Origin: Rhyacichthys aspro
Taxonomy: Eukaryota > Chordata > Actinopteri > Gobiiformes > Rhyacichthyidae
DNA length: 64,000 bases
Assembly (NCBI GenBank): GCA_036850595.1
Contig: CM072160.1
Location: 10,581,906 to 10,645,905, forward strand
Reading direction: 5' to 3'
Part shown: one piece after another, positions 25,801 through 37,000 of the stretch
How the letters are laid out: the number at the start of each line of letters is the position of its first letter
Position numbering within the stretch: the stretch's first letter is position 1
The notes under the pieces: model-generated
Told to the model about the DNA's origin: nothing
The model's input: only the letters and a program-made list of their open reading frames with translations
The model's database searches: none
Program-made: the position numbers and the translations under genes

Positions 25801-27000
25801 TGATATTAGCTTTGTGATTGAGCCGGGAGAGTGGGACTTGGGGAGTGACAGGGATACACAAGCCACACTGGGTACTGTGAAGTGTTGTGGCATTTGGTTT
25901 TGTTTTTACTCATTATGACTATGTCCCCCAGTGCACTGTTTCACCGCTCACCCACTTTCTTCATCTTCTTTTTAATTTTCTAATTGCTTGGTTTTAATTA
26001 AAGCCACCCAACGGTGAAAGTTGCAGATAGTCAGGGACTAGGGTGTTCTTATTTTTTTTTCTTTTCAGATCAGGTTGAGAGAAACGGGGGTATTTCTGTC
26101 AGTGTGAATGTTGTATCCACACACTGTCATGCCTTAGGATGAATCAACAAGCTTCCTCTCTCCTGCATGAATAAGTGATGTGAGATTTCACATGCAGAAT
26201 GCTATATCGGGAGACCTGTAGTGCATTGTGAGTTACAAGGCCTTTGTGGTGCATATGTTTCATATTGTTTATATCAACATACATGAGCTGTTTATGGGAG
26301 GAGGATGACTCCTGGAGAGTTCAGAAGTAGCACACATCTCTTTTGACATTAGTTCTTTGTGTATTCCTATTTATTCCTTGAGTGTATTATTACAGCTATG
26401 TTTGGCTGTGTGTCATCATTTCCCCTGTGAATCCCAGCCAATTCCCCTCCCTCCAGGAGCTCCATTACTGATGCACTGTAGCCCTCTGCTCCCTCGGCTT
26501 CTCTCATTTACTTAATGACAACACATTTCATATTATAGAACTTTTTTCCCCATCTCATTTTTAATTATGTACTCTGGCTGAGCCTTCTAACATTCCACCT
26601 GTTTTACACAAAAGGCTTTCCATATTAAACACATACTCACGGCACGCTGATCACTTCTAGCTTTCTTCTACAATGAGACAATTACTGTTACGGCCAGGCT
26701 TTTGATGTGCTTTCCAAAGAAGTGGGTCAAGTCAAAGGAGAGTATCTGTGTCTCAGATTCTAATTTAGCACAAAAAGTGATGAGATTCAAACACTTCTGT
26801 GTAAAACTCCCCTCTCCCTGTTGAGATAACTCTGGCTGTAAATCAGTGTGTTGTTTGTGAGTTGAAGTGTTTTTGTCTGCTTTTGCTTTAATAGGCTTTT
26901 AGTGTTGTAGACATTTTAAACCAGTGTTACATTTGAAAACTTTCATAGAGCCCTGATTATACAAGCAACAAAGTATTATGACCAACTCAACCTAACCCAT
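13881..27000. other. intergenic, no recognised gene
   Basis: About 13 kb of A+T-rich sequence. The longest open frames (16132-16626 +, 164 codons; 20924-21391 +, 155 codons; 24701-25081 +, 126 codons) show no family motif, no splice-site-bounded homology and no neighbouring exon, so none is called. No tRNA-like or rRNA-like element was recognised. Confidence 0.6.
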
Positions 27001-27009
27001 TGGTAAATC

Positions 27010-27570
27010 ATCATCATCATTAGTGAAGAGGGTTCAAGACCTGAGCTTCGTGCTAGAGCAGAGCAACATTTGCAAGGAGAAAGGAAATCTGGAGGAACCA
27101 CAACATCAGTCTCAAAGCCAAAATAAAAATGCCCCATGCACTGGTTCTATCCATCTTCCTTTATGCATGTAACTCTGACCTCTGACCTCCAACGATGAAT
27201 ACAATCCATGAAGATGAGACTCTATTGAAGAACTCTAGGTATCTCATATCAGGATCGCATCTCAAATGAACAAGCCACACAAGTCAGAATCAAAGCATCA
27301 CTGGGCAAATATGAGGATTTGCTGACCACTGTAAAAGGTTACAAACTACAATGGTATGGCCATGTGACCAGAAGTAATGGTCTTTCAAACACAATCCTTC
27401 GGGGAACAGTCCAGGGAGGAAGAAGAAGAGGCCGACACAGGAAGAAATAAGTAGACAACTTCGCTGAGTGGAAGTCATTGAACTTTGCCATAACCCAGGC
27501 TCTTGCCCATGAATGACAGAGATGGAAGAGGATAATAGCTCTGTGAAGCAACACCCAACGATCGAAGGGT
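27010..27570 (+). mobile_element. LINE (non-LTR retrotransposon) ORF2 C-terminal remnant
   Basis: Conceptual translation of the + strand gives LSIFLYAC near 27145-27170, then QVRIKASLGKYEDLLTTVK, LQWYGHVTRSNGL and GGRRRGRHRKK (27283-27450). These are hallmarks of the C-terminal part of RTE/BovB-like and related LINE reverse transcriptases (typically ...LYACESWTL..., ...WYGHVTRS...GGRRRGRQRKRW...). The frame is broken by stops and shifts (for example TAA right after RKK at 27448-27450), so it is an inactive, 5'-truncated relic. The exact clade cannot be fixed by eye and the borders are approximate. Confidence 0.8.
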
Positions 27571-28357
27571 TACAGGTTTTGCCCACCTGTACAGTTACAA
27601 TATATTTCCCCCTCTTTTTTTTTTATTTTAGCAGAAGCTTCAACTACTGCTCAAATACAGGATGATTGACTGGGATTTGGGGCAAGGCTATTAAATATGT
27701 GGTGATACAAGTGACAAGTGAATTCAATAAAGCAAAAGAACAACATGGTCTGTATCTGGAAACCCTTAAATATAATCACTCTTACTTTTTTGAACATCTA
27801 CAAAACAGCAGCCAAACACCTGTGAAGCAGAGGTGTCAGTCAGTCTCCACATAACCACATGAAAAATCATTGAGCTATTCTTCAAAGTATTCATCAAAAT
27901 TCAGACTGTGATGTTCTGTGACTGACACTGGCAAATGACTGTTATGTTTTTATGCCTAACTACCCCCACTCCCCTTCTTTCTCCAAATGTGGGTGATGGA
28001 TGTTTTGAGTGCACATGAACAAGCTTAATAGAGCATCCACAGCCCATCACCTCCTGCAAATAGTTACAAATTGATGGAAAGCCTCACCTTGATCACTTAA
28101 CATTTCATTTAACTCATCCAAATATATACAAAAAAAGATGTCATCGTTCATTGTGGACATCCCAGCTGAGCATTATGGGTGAGGGTGATTTCCTGCACCT
28201 CAAAATTAAACTAAAAGTAGGTTTTATAATTGCAAGCAACAAAACCTGGAACAAGAAGAATGCTACATTACTTCAAAACCAGACCCGAGTTGAAGAGGAA
28301 GCCACAGTCTTAGGGAAGATAACAAGACAACTCACAAGGTAATGTAATGCTAGAATA
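27571..28357. other. intergenic between LINE relic and TIR element
   Basis: Non-repetitive A+T-rich sequence; no gene recognised. Confidence 0.6.
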
Positions 28358-28363
28358 GATATG

Positions 28364-28390
28364 GGTAACACTTTAGATTACGGCCCGGTA
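28364..28390. repeat. left terminal inverted repeat, 27 bp
   Basis: Exact reverse complement of 29412-29438; starts GGTAACACTTTAG and ends CCCGGTA. Preceded directly by the GATATG duplication. Confidence 0.95.
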
Positions 28391-28412
28391 CTTCCCGGTT
28401 ACGTATGGTGTA

Positions 28413-28462
28413 TTTACAGCGTAAGTTCTCTTGTTACTTAAGGTGTAATTACAGCGTAAGTT
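28413..28462. repeat. direct repeat pair in left arm of TIR element
   Basis: TTACAGCGTAAGTT occurs at 28413-28426 and again at 28449-28462, 36 bp apart. Subterminal repeats like this often serve as transposase-binding sites; that role is inference here. Confidence 0.8.
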
Positions 28463-28478
28463 TTTCTAGGACACAAAT

Positions 28479-28548
28479 TGTAATTAAGGGGTATGGCCTG
28501 TAAATAAGGGGTACAGAGTGTAATTAAGGGGTAGAGAGTGTAATTAGG
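28479..28548. repeat. 20-bp tandem repeat in left arm of TIR element
   Basis: TGTAATTAAGGGGTA-type units begin at 28479, 28499, 28519 and 28539 (the last partial), an exact 20-bp period with few substitutions. Confidence 0.85.
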
Positions 28549-28566
28549 TTAATTGAGTTCCCCCAG

Positions 28567-29399
<833 letters not shown>

Positions 29400-29411
29400 T
29401 TTGGGGGAACT

Positions 29412-29438
29412 TACCGGGCCGTAATCTAAAGTGTTACC
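29412..29438. repeat. right terminal inverted repeat, 27 bp
   Basis: Exact reverse complement of the left terminal repeat; followed directly by GATATG, the target-site duplication. Confidence 0.95.
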
Positions 29439-29444
29439 GATATG

Positions 29445-32400
29445 TTTGTTCAAGTACAAATATGATGACATACACCATGTGTCACTAGATGTGGGACTTG
29501 CCACCCTAATTACAGTAGTAACTCCATGCATTCCTTCTGCCTTTATTTATCATTTAAGAGAACTGGAAAAAAAAAACTATATAAATTGAACACTTAGTTA
29601 TAGATCAATTTCTATCACAGTGAGGGGGATTTGAAAAGGAAATGGAATTTATGTTCTCAAAACCCATTAATAATAACAATAATGGCCAGCAATATCTACA
29701 GAGTCCATGTGGCACTTTCATTAATATCAGCAGGGCTTTTAAAAGATTTCTTGAAGAACAGTATATCTTCCTACCTTAACTTTTGTGGCGAAGAAGGTGC
29801 TCTCTAATGGGTTTTATTTCACCGGTTTTTGAAATGGCCCGACTATAAAATGGCAAAAGCTGCATGGACCATTTTACATTTAAATGGAAAGAATTCAGAA
29901 ATGCAGTGGTACAGTAAGAAAAAAGAAACAACACAAAAGAATAATTACCTGCACTAGAAGCTATAAGATCTGCCTGTATCTTCTCCTTTTGGTGTCAACG
30001 TGATGAATTATTGTGTTCCTCCAGGTTGGTAATTTGATATTATTATCTTTTTAAAATACATTTGAGAAGCAATCAGAGTGGTTTGTCTGTGTGAACGCTA
30101 ATGCTTGAATTAATGCTTGATTAAAAATCTGCTACAATGCCAGTCTGCATTGACACCATAATTGACAGATCCCGACTTCTGGCTTTTTACAGCCTCATTA
30201 AAAAAAAGAAAGGGGGTGAGGTAAAATGGTGAGGTTAATATTAATACTTAATCTTTGACTGCTCACACAACAGTGGAGTGGCTTGAGTTAGATTTAGGAG
30301 TTTAGGAGTTATTGTTGTGCACTTTAATGACAATGTTATTGCTGGTGTTATTGTGTTTGGTTCGGGACTCTGTCTAATTTTCTCAGATTTTAGGGAAGTT
30401 CAATTTGAGCCAGACCTAAGCAGTTTCAGTTGGTACCGATTGGAGTGCATTGGACATCCGTAAGATTTCTTGTCGGACTTGATCTTGACTCTGACGTAAT
30501 CTAAGCCGTGGAAATGGAAATCTAGTGAGATAGAAACAAGAGCAGCCTTCTGAGGCACACTTTGTCGGTGTAAAAAAAACTCCGGACACCTGATTGAGTT
30601 CAGTGTTGATCACAAACGTAAGGCACCGACACTGGCCCCCACCCCATTAACACTGGCTGCAGTCAAATAGTAGCAAATACAATCATTACAATCAGATTAT
30701 GCACAATACACAATGGTTTTATGGGGTATTAAATTTAGGCATCAATCCACCGACCTTAGTAGTTTCACACAAGGTAGAATTAGGAAAGAATGCAACAGTA
30801 AAGACTCAGCGATAGACATAAGAAGATATAGATTTTAATATCTTTATAAACATTTTTGTACTGTTGTTTTTGATGATAACTTACAGAAACAATTGACCGA
30901 TGACAAAGAAAGAATGTGAAAGCATACAATTGAACAAGAAAATGATGTGTGTAACGGGGAACTGTGCATTACCAAAGGATGGCTCTAAAAATATATCATG
31001 AAAAATACGCAAATCAATGAATCACCAGATAATCAAAAATTATAGGCTCCTCAGGACATAAGGAGCAGTTAAACCCTGTTATCATCATTGATATCACCAA
31101 TATTGTTTTTCTCATAGTAATACAGTAAATGATTTATATCCACTGCAAGAAGTCCTGTAGTATTGTTCCTAGTACAGTTTACACCGTCTTAGCTGTAGGT
31201 TTAAGGGAGGCACAAAAGCTCCAGAAATACAGACATCCCATAGTATCTGAGTCTGCATTGTACTGCATCCCCTCAGTACTTCTGAAGCGATTGTCTTGGT
31301 CCTGGATATCCACATATCCATGGAAAATCACATCAGTTTCCGAAGAGGTATAATCTCCAGAAGTAGTCTCTGTGGGATTCCCTCTTTCCCATGCTCCATT
31401 CACATGTTTATAATGTTTTATTGATCACACAAGTCATTTAAGGTACTCCCACATTTTCCTTTGGGTCCTTCACTGAGAGAGCGATGCCCAAATCACAGTA
31501 AGGTCTGTCCAGCACAACCTCACAGGGAAACTGAGAAAGCCTAAACGTGACCCTTGACTTCTAAGGCTCCTGATGCTCCACAGCAGGGATCCATCTTTAG
31601 GTCCATTTTTAGTGTCTTAAAAACAAACAACATCTGACACAAGATATAGACAGACTCTTTGATATTCACAGCTTGATTTCCCAGAGACATTTTGTTTTGT
31701 TAGCAACTGAAAATGGCATGTGTCGGTCCTGTCATCTTGAAACAATTAGCAGCTTATTATTAAGATACACACAGGGAGAGAAATGGTGAAAATGAAGATG
31801 GAGAGAATATGAGCTACTGTGAGCTCTTGAAACATTGTGGCTATAAATTTTCCCTCTTTAGCAACACACACATTCCTACGTCTCAAAATGAATGACAGAT
31901 TATTGCAGTACTTGCTCTACACCCTTTTAATTGCCACATTTTCTTGAAATTGCTTTGTATCCATTGTTGGTAATAATGATGAAATCAGGACAGGACGACA
32001 CCACAGACCACAAAGAATCATTGAGTTTTTAATTGTGGCCTCTTAGAAACACTTTAATAATGTGTAAACTGAAATCAAAACAGCAGATATTGAAGGTATC
32101 TGTCACTGTCTGTTCTCTTTCTGTCTCTGTCTTATCTGATCCCCTTTTGGCCATTCAAGCTTATTGAAGTGACACAACAAAACCTGACATATGAATGTTG
32201 AATCATACTGGCTTAGTGGCAGTGCAAGCTCGGTCTGCATTAACCTTTCCTAGTCCCTCGACTTTTGTGCTGTGAATCTTTCTTTTGTAGATAATTGTCA
32301 CCTGCTTTCACATCTCCCTACAGGACTTTTACACATATACTCACACGCACACACGTACAGAGAAGATACACAGGCCTGTAATGCAGGAGCAGAAGAGCAG

Positions 32401-32451
32401 GGTCGGAGGGCTGTGTGTTTTCTGAGTAGTATTTGCCAAACCCTGTGAATG
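29445..32451. other. intergenic / probable rtn4rl1 3' UTR and flank
   Basis: The 3' side of rtn4rl1 (minus strand) extends leftwards from 32451. A complement AATAAA at 31417-31422 could end its 3' UTR. Three protein-like open stretches on the - strand (31441-31560, 31179-31427, 30416-30613) lie here and are described in the findings; none is called a gene. Confidence 0.55.
31417..31422 (-). terminator. rtn4rl1: possible rtn4rl1 polyadenylation signal
   Basis: TTTATT on the + strand reads AATAAA on the - strand, about 1.0 kb past the rtn4rl1 stop codon. Other AATAAA or ATTAAA matches exist nearby in this A+T-rich flank, so the choice is tentative. Confidence 0.3.
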
Positions 32452-33333
32452 TCAACGAACGTAGACAGTGTTTGTTGTTACCAAGGCCACCAAAAGGGCG
32501 TAGACATATAGTAATGACTGGGATAAGGTTGCCCTGTTGTTGGCTTGCTGAACCCCACTAGGGGGCCGAACAGTGGTCCGAGGGGTGCACTTTTGCTTCC
32601 TCTGCGTGACGGTGCCATCTGGCAAAGTGTGATCATGTTTTCCTCCCTCCGTTAAATCTGGCGAGGAATCATCCTTGTCCACCATGACCTCTTTTGAGTG
32701 ATGGACTTCATTGTCACCCTTCCCTTTGCTCACCCTAATCCGAGGCTTTGTGCAGTTCCGTGTGCGGTTAGGCCTCGACGAGTGGCCATTGTTCCCAGAA
32801 CCGACCACTACCCCGCGATTTATTGATGGGTTCACTGTGCCAGATAAATTATTAGTCTGGGCTCTGGACTCTGAGTTAGAAACAGCTGGCGAACAGTTGG
32901 GAAAGTCCTCTTTACGAAGCTCCTTGAGATCTTTCCCGATCATGTTTGACGGGGCTTGGCAACCCACAGACGATGTCGAGCCTCGAAACCTTTTCAGCCA
33001 TTCCCATAGTGATACGGCCTTGCAGTCACATGACCAGGGGTTGTCATTCAGGCGCAGGTATTCCAGGGCAGGCAGCATGTCCAGACACTGTCCAGATAAC
33101 TGCACCAGCGAGTTGTTGAACAAGTACAGTGTAGTCAGTCGTTTTAAGTCGTGGAAGGCCAGGCGGTCGACCCATTCAATCTGGTTTTGGTGCAGAAGCA
33201 GACGGTCCAAAGCCCGGAGGCCCCTGAAGGTGTTCTGGTCAAGGCTCCACAGATGATTCCCATGGAGGAACAGATGGCTCAGGTTGTGGAGGTCCATAAA
33301 GGTATCATCCTGCAGGAACTTTAAGTGATTATC
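32452..33333 (-). CDS. rtn4rl1: rtn4rl1 terminal coding exon: later LRRs, LRRCT, stalk and GPI tail
   Basis: 882 nt coding 293 residues plus stop. It contains DNHLKFLQDDTF and four further LRRs, the LRRCT cap, basic stalk motifs (RIRVSKGKG, RKQKCTPRTTVRPPSGV) and a C-terminal hydrophobic stretch YVYALLVALV. Potential N-glycosylation sites include NLS and NNS within the LRRs. The complementary open frame at 32711-33256 (+) is a shadow of this exon. Confidence 0.96.
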   Translation of the reverse strand, partial: DNHLKFLQDDTFMDLHNLSHLFLHGNHLWSLDQNTFRGLRALDRLLLHQNQIEWVDRLAFHDLKRLTTLYLFNNSLVQLSGQCLDMLPALEYLRLNDNPWSCDCKAVSLWEWLKRFRGSTSSVGCQAPSNMIGKDLKELRKEDFPNCSPAVSNSESRAQTNNLSGTVNPSINRGVVVGSGNNGHSSRPNRTRNCTKPRIRVSKGKGDNEVHHSKEVMVDKDDSSPDLTEGGKHDHTLPDGTVTQRKQKCTPRTTVRPPSGVQQANNRATLSQSLLYVYALLVALVTTNTVYVR

Positions 33334-34068
33334 CTGAATTAGGAAACAGAGAACATAGAAACAAACAGTTAGATGTGATGTGTAAGGTCTGAACTGACAT
33401 ACACTACTTGCAGAATCAAATAAACAAAACAAAATGAAACTTAATAAATGCTACACATACTGGACTTAAAATCATTCTACATAGTTAGTGGGAGTAAACC
33501 TGTGTGTGAAGGTTTGCATATGTTAACAAGTCCATAAAATATTCATCAGTCATTATATTCTGATGGATTGCTGTTATTTGTGTCATTAAGGGTATTGCAG
33601 AATATGTGAGTGATACCTGTAAATAGAGATACTGCAGATTTCTGAGGCCTTGGAAAATGTTACTGGGAAGTGAACTGAGCCCACATCTGTACAAATGTAG
33701 TGCACTGAGCCGACTTAGTCCGTGAAAGGTGTCCTCAGCCAGGGAGCGCAGGTGACGGTTGTCCCCCAGGTCCAGCTCCTCCAGCAACGTGAAGCCGTGG
33801 AAAGTCGAGGGCTCGATGTACGAGATGTTGTTTGAGTAAATCCAAAGAGTTACGGTGTTGTTGCTAAAGTGACCCGAAAGCAAACGATGGATTTTATTGT
33901 TTTGTAAAAAGATGCGCTCGCTGTCAGGTGGGATGCCTTCGGGGACTGACAGGAAGTTGTGGGCTTGGCAGGAGACTGTGCTGGGTGCAGTGTAGCAGAT
34001 ACAGTGACGGGGGCAAGACCAGGAAAACTCAAGCCCGCAGAGAACCAACAGGAACTCCAGCCCACAGC
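32452..34068 (-). CDS. rtn4rl1: Reticulon-4 receptor-like 1 (Nogo receptor-like LRR protein), exon 1 missing
   Basis: A GPI-anchored neuronal surface protein of the Nogo-66 receptor family. In mammals the family member NgR3 binds chondroitin-sulphate proteoglycans and restricts synapse and axon growth. Two exons on the - strand, 33617-34068 and 32452-33333, join in phase 0 to give 443 residues; human RTN4RL1 has 441. Order: hydrophobic signal segment (LEFLLVLCGLEFSWS), LRRNT (CPRHCICY...VSC), a run of leucine-rich repeats (for example LEELDLGDN, LQYLYLQDN, LSHLFLHGN, LDRLLLHQN, LTTLYLFNN), LRRCT (NPWSCDCKAVSLWEWLKRFRG...C...C), a polar Ser/Asn-rich stalk, and a hydrophobic C-terminal tail typical of GPI attachment. 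The tail motif RPPSGVQQANN matches RTN4RL1 rather than RTN4R or RTN4RL2. No in-frame ATG precedes the signal segment; the acceptor CTCTGCAG at 34069-34076 shows that a short 5' coding exon is spliced on from further right. Teleosts have a and b copies; which one this is was not decided. Confidence 0.95.
33334..33616 (-). other. rtn4rl1: rtn4rl1 intron within the LRR array, 283 bp
   Basis: Donor GTATCA and acceptor CCTAATTCAG (both - strand) give a phase-0 junction between LYLQ and DNHLKF, which restores a perfect LRR. I recall the mammalian LRR region as lying in one exon; see findings. Confidence 0.92.
33617..34068 (-). CDS. rtn4rl1: rtn4rl1 coding exon: signal segment, LRRNT and first LRRs
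   Basis: On the - strand the acceptor CTCTTTGTGTGTTCTCTGCAG precedes 34068, and the donor CAG|GTATCA follows 33617. The exon opens with two bases of a split codon (needs a phase-1 upstream exon) and ends exactly after LQYLYLQ. Reading into the intron adds 43 unrelated residues before a stop, so splicing is required. Confidence 0.95.
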
Positions 34069-37000
34069 CTGCAGAGAACACACAAAGAGGGAGAAGTTTA
34101 AATTAGACTGCAAGTATGGGTCAGTGATTTTTGTGTACTGCTCCTATCCTTAAAGCATTTTTTTAACCACTAGAGTTGTAGTTTTCAAGAACCCGCAGCT
34201 CACTTTTGTTGTATTTTTTTTTTTTTTTTTTTACTTCACTTTCATCAAGCTGATCTCAGTGTTTGTGGTCATGACCAATTTTTAAAGTAGTGGCATTGCT
34301 GTTGCTCCCATTTGTTCATTTGTGCTAGCTTAAACAGTCTATGCGTGGCTATTTAGTACCACTTTTTGCAGTCTGAATCTGCATACATTGTCAGACCCAC
34401 ACATCTGTTGAAGAGTGCAAACAATAGCACCTGCTTTAGCTAGTCACAAGGAGTCTCTAAGAAGCTGATTATATCCATTCTGCAACACTTTTTCTCGCTA
34501 AGCATATGCAGCTATTTTAGAAATGACCCTTTCCAACATTCTGTCATTTGGTTTTAAGAGTCAAGACCTTTTTCCTGAATCCACTGGCACATCTTAGCAG
34601 TGAGTTTAGGCAGTGATCACCCGTTTGTGTTGTTAAATGGAGCGTGGAATGCTTATTTAAACTTTGGTAAGCTTCTCCGAGGCGTCTTCTGATAAGTGAC
34701 ATGGCTCCCTAGACTCTGGAGATGGGAAGATGTGACTTATCTACAAATTCATCTGAAATGTGCAAAACTATGCCCAAGATCCATCCGACAACCCCTGGCA
34801 GATTTTGAGTCAATTTGTTATTCACAGCATAGTGGAGGCCTGATTCACTGCCTCCAATCAATATGCCTCTGTTGCCTTTTTACTTCCACTGTAATCCTGG
34901 CTCTTTTATCCTGGAATTTAGAGGTTGCGAATTACTCTCCGCCAGGCATTTTCTTGCCAAACGGCGGCTAAGCTGTGACATTCAGTGTCTGACTCTACTG
35001 ACCTTTAACAGTAATTCTCTGTGCCTAGGTGCAGTTCGAGTGTGAAGTGGAGGGTGCTTTCTCAGGCACAAATCTAATCCTATTTGTTAAGGTTTGACAC
35101 TGGGCGACAATGGAAATGCATCCTCCTGCAATGGAATGTGTCCACTAAATCATGTTATTGTTCACGGTTGAACACAGCCAAAAGCATGATTGAGGCAAAA
35201 ACAGGAAAAGGTTGTACTGTAGAGATGACTTGAAAATACAACAGGCCTGGGTTTGGATCAGACCTTTAATTTTAACACCCGCGTTAGGATACGGATGCTT
35301 TTGTGCATTACCATCTACCTCCAGGTTTCTCACACTGTCAGAGCCAAAAATGAAAAAGCAGAGAGCACAGAGTAAGGCAATTTATTTCAATCTTTATCTC
35401 TGCTGGCTTTTGTTACAGAGACACATAAAAAAATGGCAACCTCCGGACTGAACAAACAGGTTGAACCATTTTGCAGTGCCTTGGGGAAATAAAGATGTTC
35501 TTTATTTATAAAACAAAAAGCCAAGGCATGACAAAGTACATTTTCTAGTTGCCATTTGAGAATCATTTGCATTAAACAGCGGCCCCAACCAGATTCAGCT
35601 TTGTAGTTATTTTATTTGGTGTCAGTTCACATTTTGGTGACATTAAAGAGAAGACATTTTCATAAAGATAAATAAAACAAACTTAATACTTTGCTTTCAT
35701 GTTTTATCTAATGTTAAACGGGTACTCTTTTTATTCCTTACCAGCAAGATATTCCATTATTCATAAATTGTCCTTCCTTCCTTGAGCTCTAGTAATTACA
35801 CTTTTTATGGTCTTAAAGTATTTTCATTAACACCTTTATTCATGCATGTCTTCAATGGAACAAAAAAAACCTTCCTAACGGTAAGAGCCATGTGGGAGAG
35901 GTGCACACAGATGAGCGGGATACAAAGAAAAATCAAGGGAATAAGAACTTTAAAGCTCCTTAGTGAGACACTGGGAATGAGAAACCTGCTAATCATGTTG
36001 GACACATACGGATGCACCTCCCTGCAGCTGATCAACACACTAGGAATAGATTTTTTTTTTTTTTTTTGCTCAAGGCATTCCCAAAACACAAACATTAACC
36101 AAATATTTGTAAAATGTATTATTTTTTTTTTTTTTTAAATAGATCTAAGGATGTTGATGCTCCCATGCTGAAATGACTCATACATTATCATATGCATGGC
36201 AACAAAGTGGCGGGGGACATGCAGCTCCACCCATTTGTTATCTCTGCATACAGGGCATGTGTGCTCTATCATACTGCTGTGAAATTGGACCTTCACACTC
36301 TGACTCCACTGATTTCATCTGCACTTCTGTCAGTAGTAATCACAGTTTGGATATGTATTTCCAGCACATGTAAGGCATATTTATGCACTTTGGGATGAGC
36401 AGATGATGTCAGTTTGACAAGCATGAAGAGCTAAATGACTTTTGTTTACACAGCTTTGAATAGGACCACAGCATGGCTCCCAGCACAAAGGAATAGAGAG
36501 GTATTGTATGCAGTGTCAGAATGCTGTTCCTAAATGAAAACGTAAGAAATTAATGTGTCATAACTTCATTGTGTGTTTATACAATAAGCCATTCAGCTCA
36601 AATTGTATCTTAGAAATAGCTTTGGACATCGGCGAGCACATATCCGCCAATGTGGCCTATTGGATTTTGGCAGAATAAAGGAGGGGCTCTGAAAGAGAGA
36701 TAATGTGTTTTTGGAAAGAAGTGGCACTGCTATTTCTGGTGCAACTCTGGGCTGTGAATTAACACTCTCATCAAGGGTTTTCACCTCAACACTTTTTACT
36801 GATTTTTGCCTGTTACTTACTGATTAGAATTGCTATTACAGCTTTTGTAGCAAATATCACATTTGGCTTGTAACCCATTCACAGAATCCTCTTCTCTTGA
36901 GGGGTTTAAAAAGATAATAGATAAATAAAAGAATAAAACAGAATAGCTCAGGGTCCCCTGACAGACAATGAGAAGTGTCTGTGTAGAATATCAATGAAAC

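Noticed and set aside
32711..33256. 181-codon open frame on the + strand
   Set aside because: It lies antisense to the terminal rtn4rl1 coding exon and is a shadow of that exon's codon structure.
33850..34113. 87-codon - strand frame overlapping the rtn4rl1 signal and LRRNT region
   Set aside because: Alternate frame of a real exon that also crosses the splice acceptor; no LRR or signal features in this frame.
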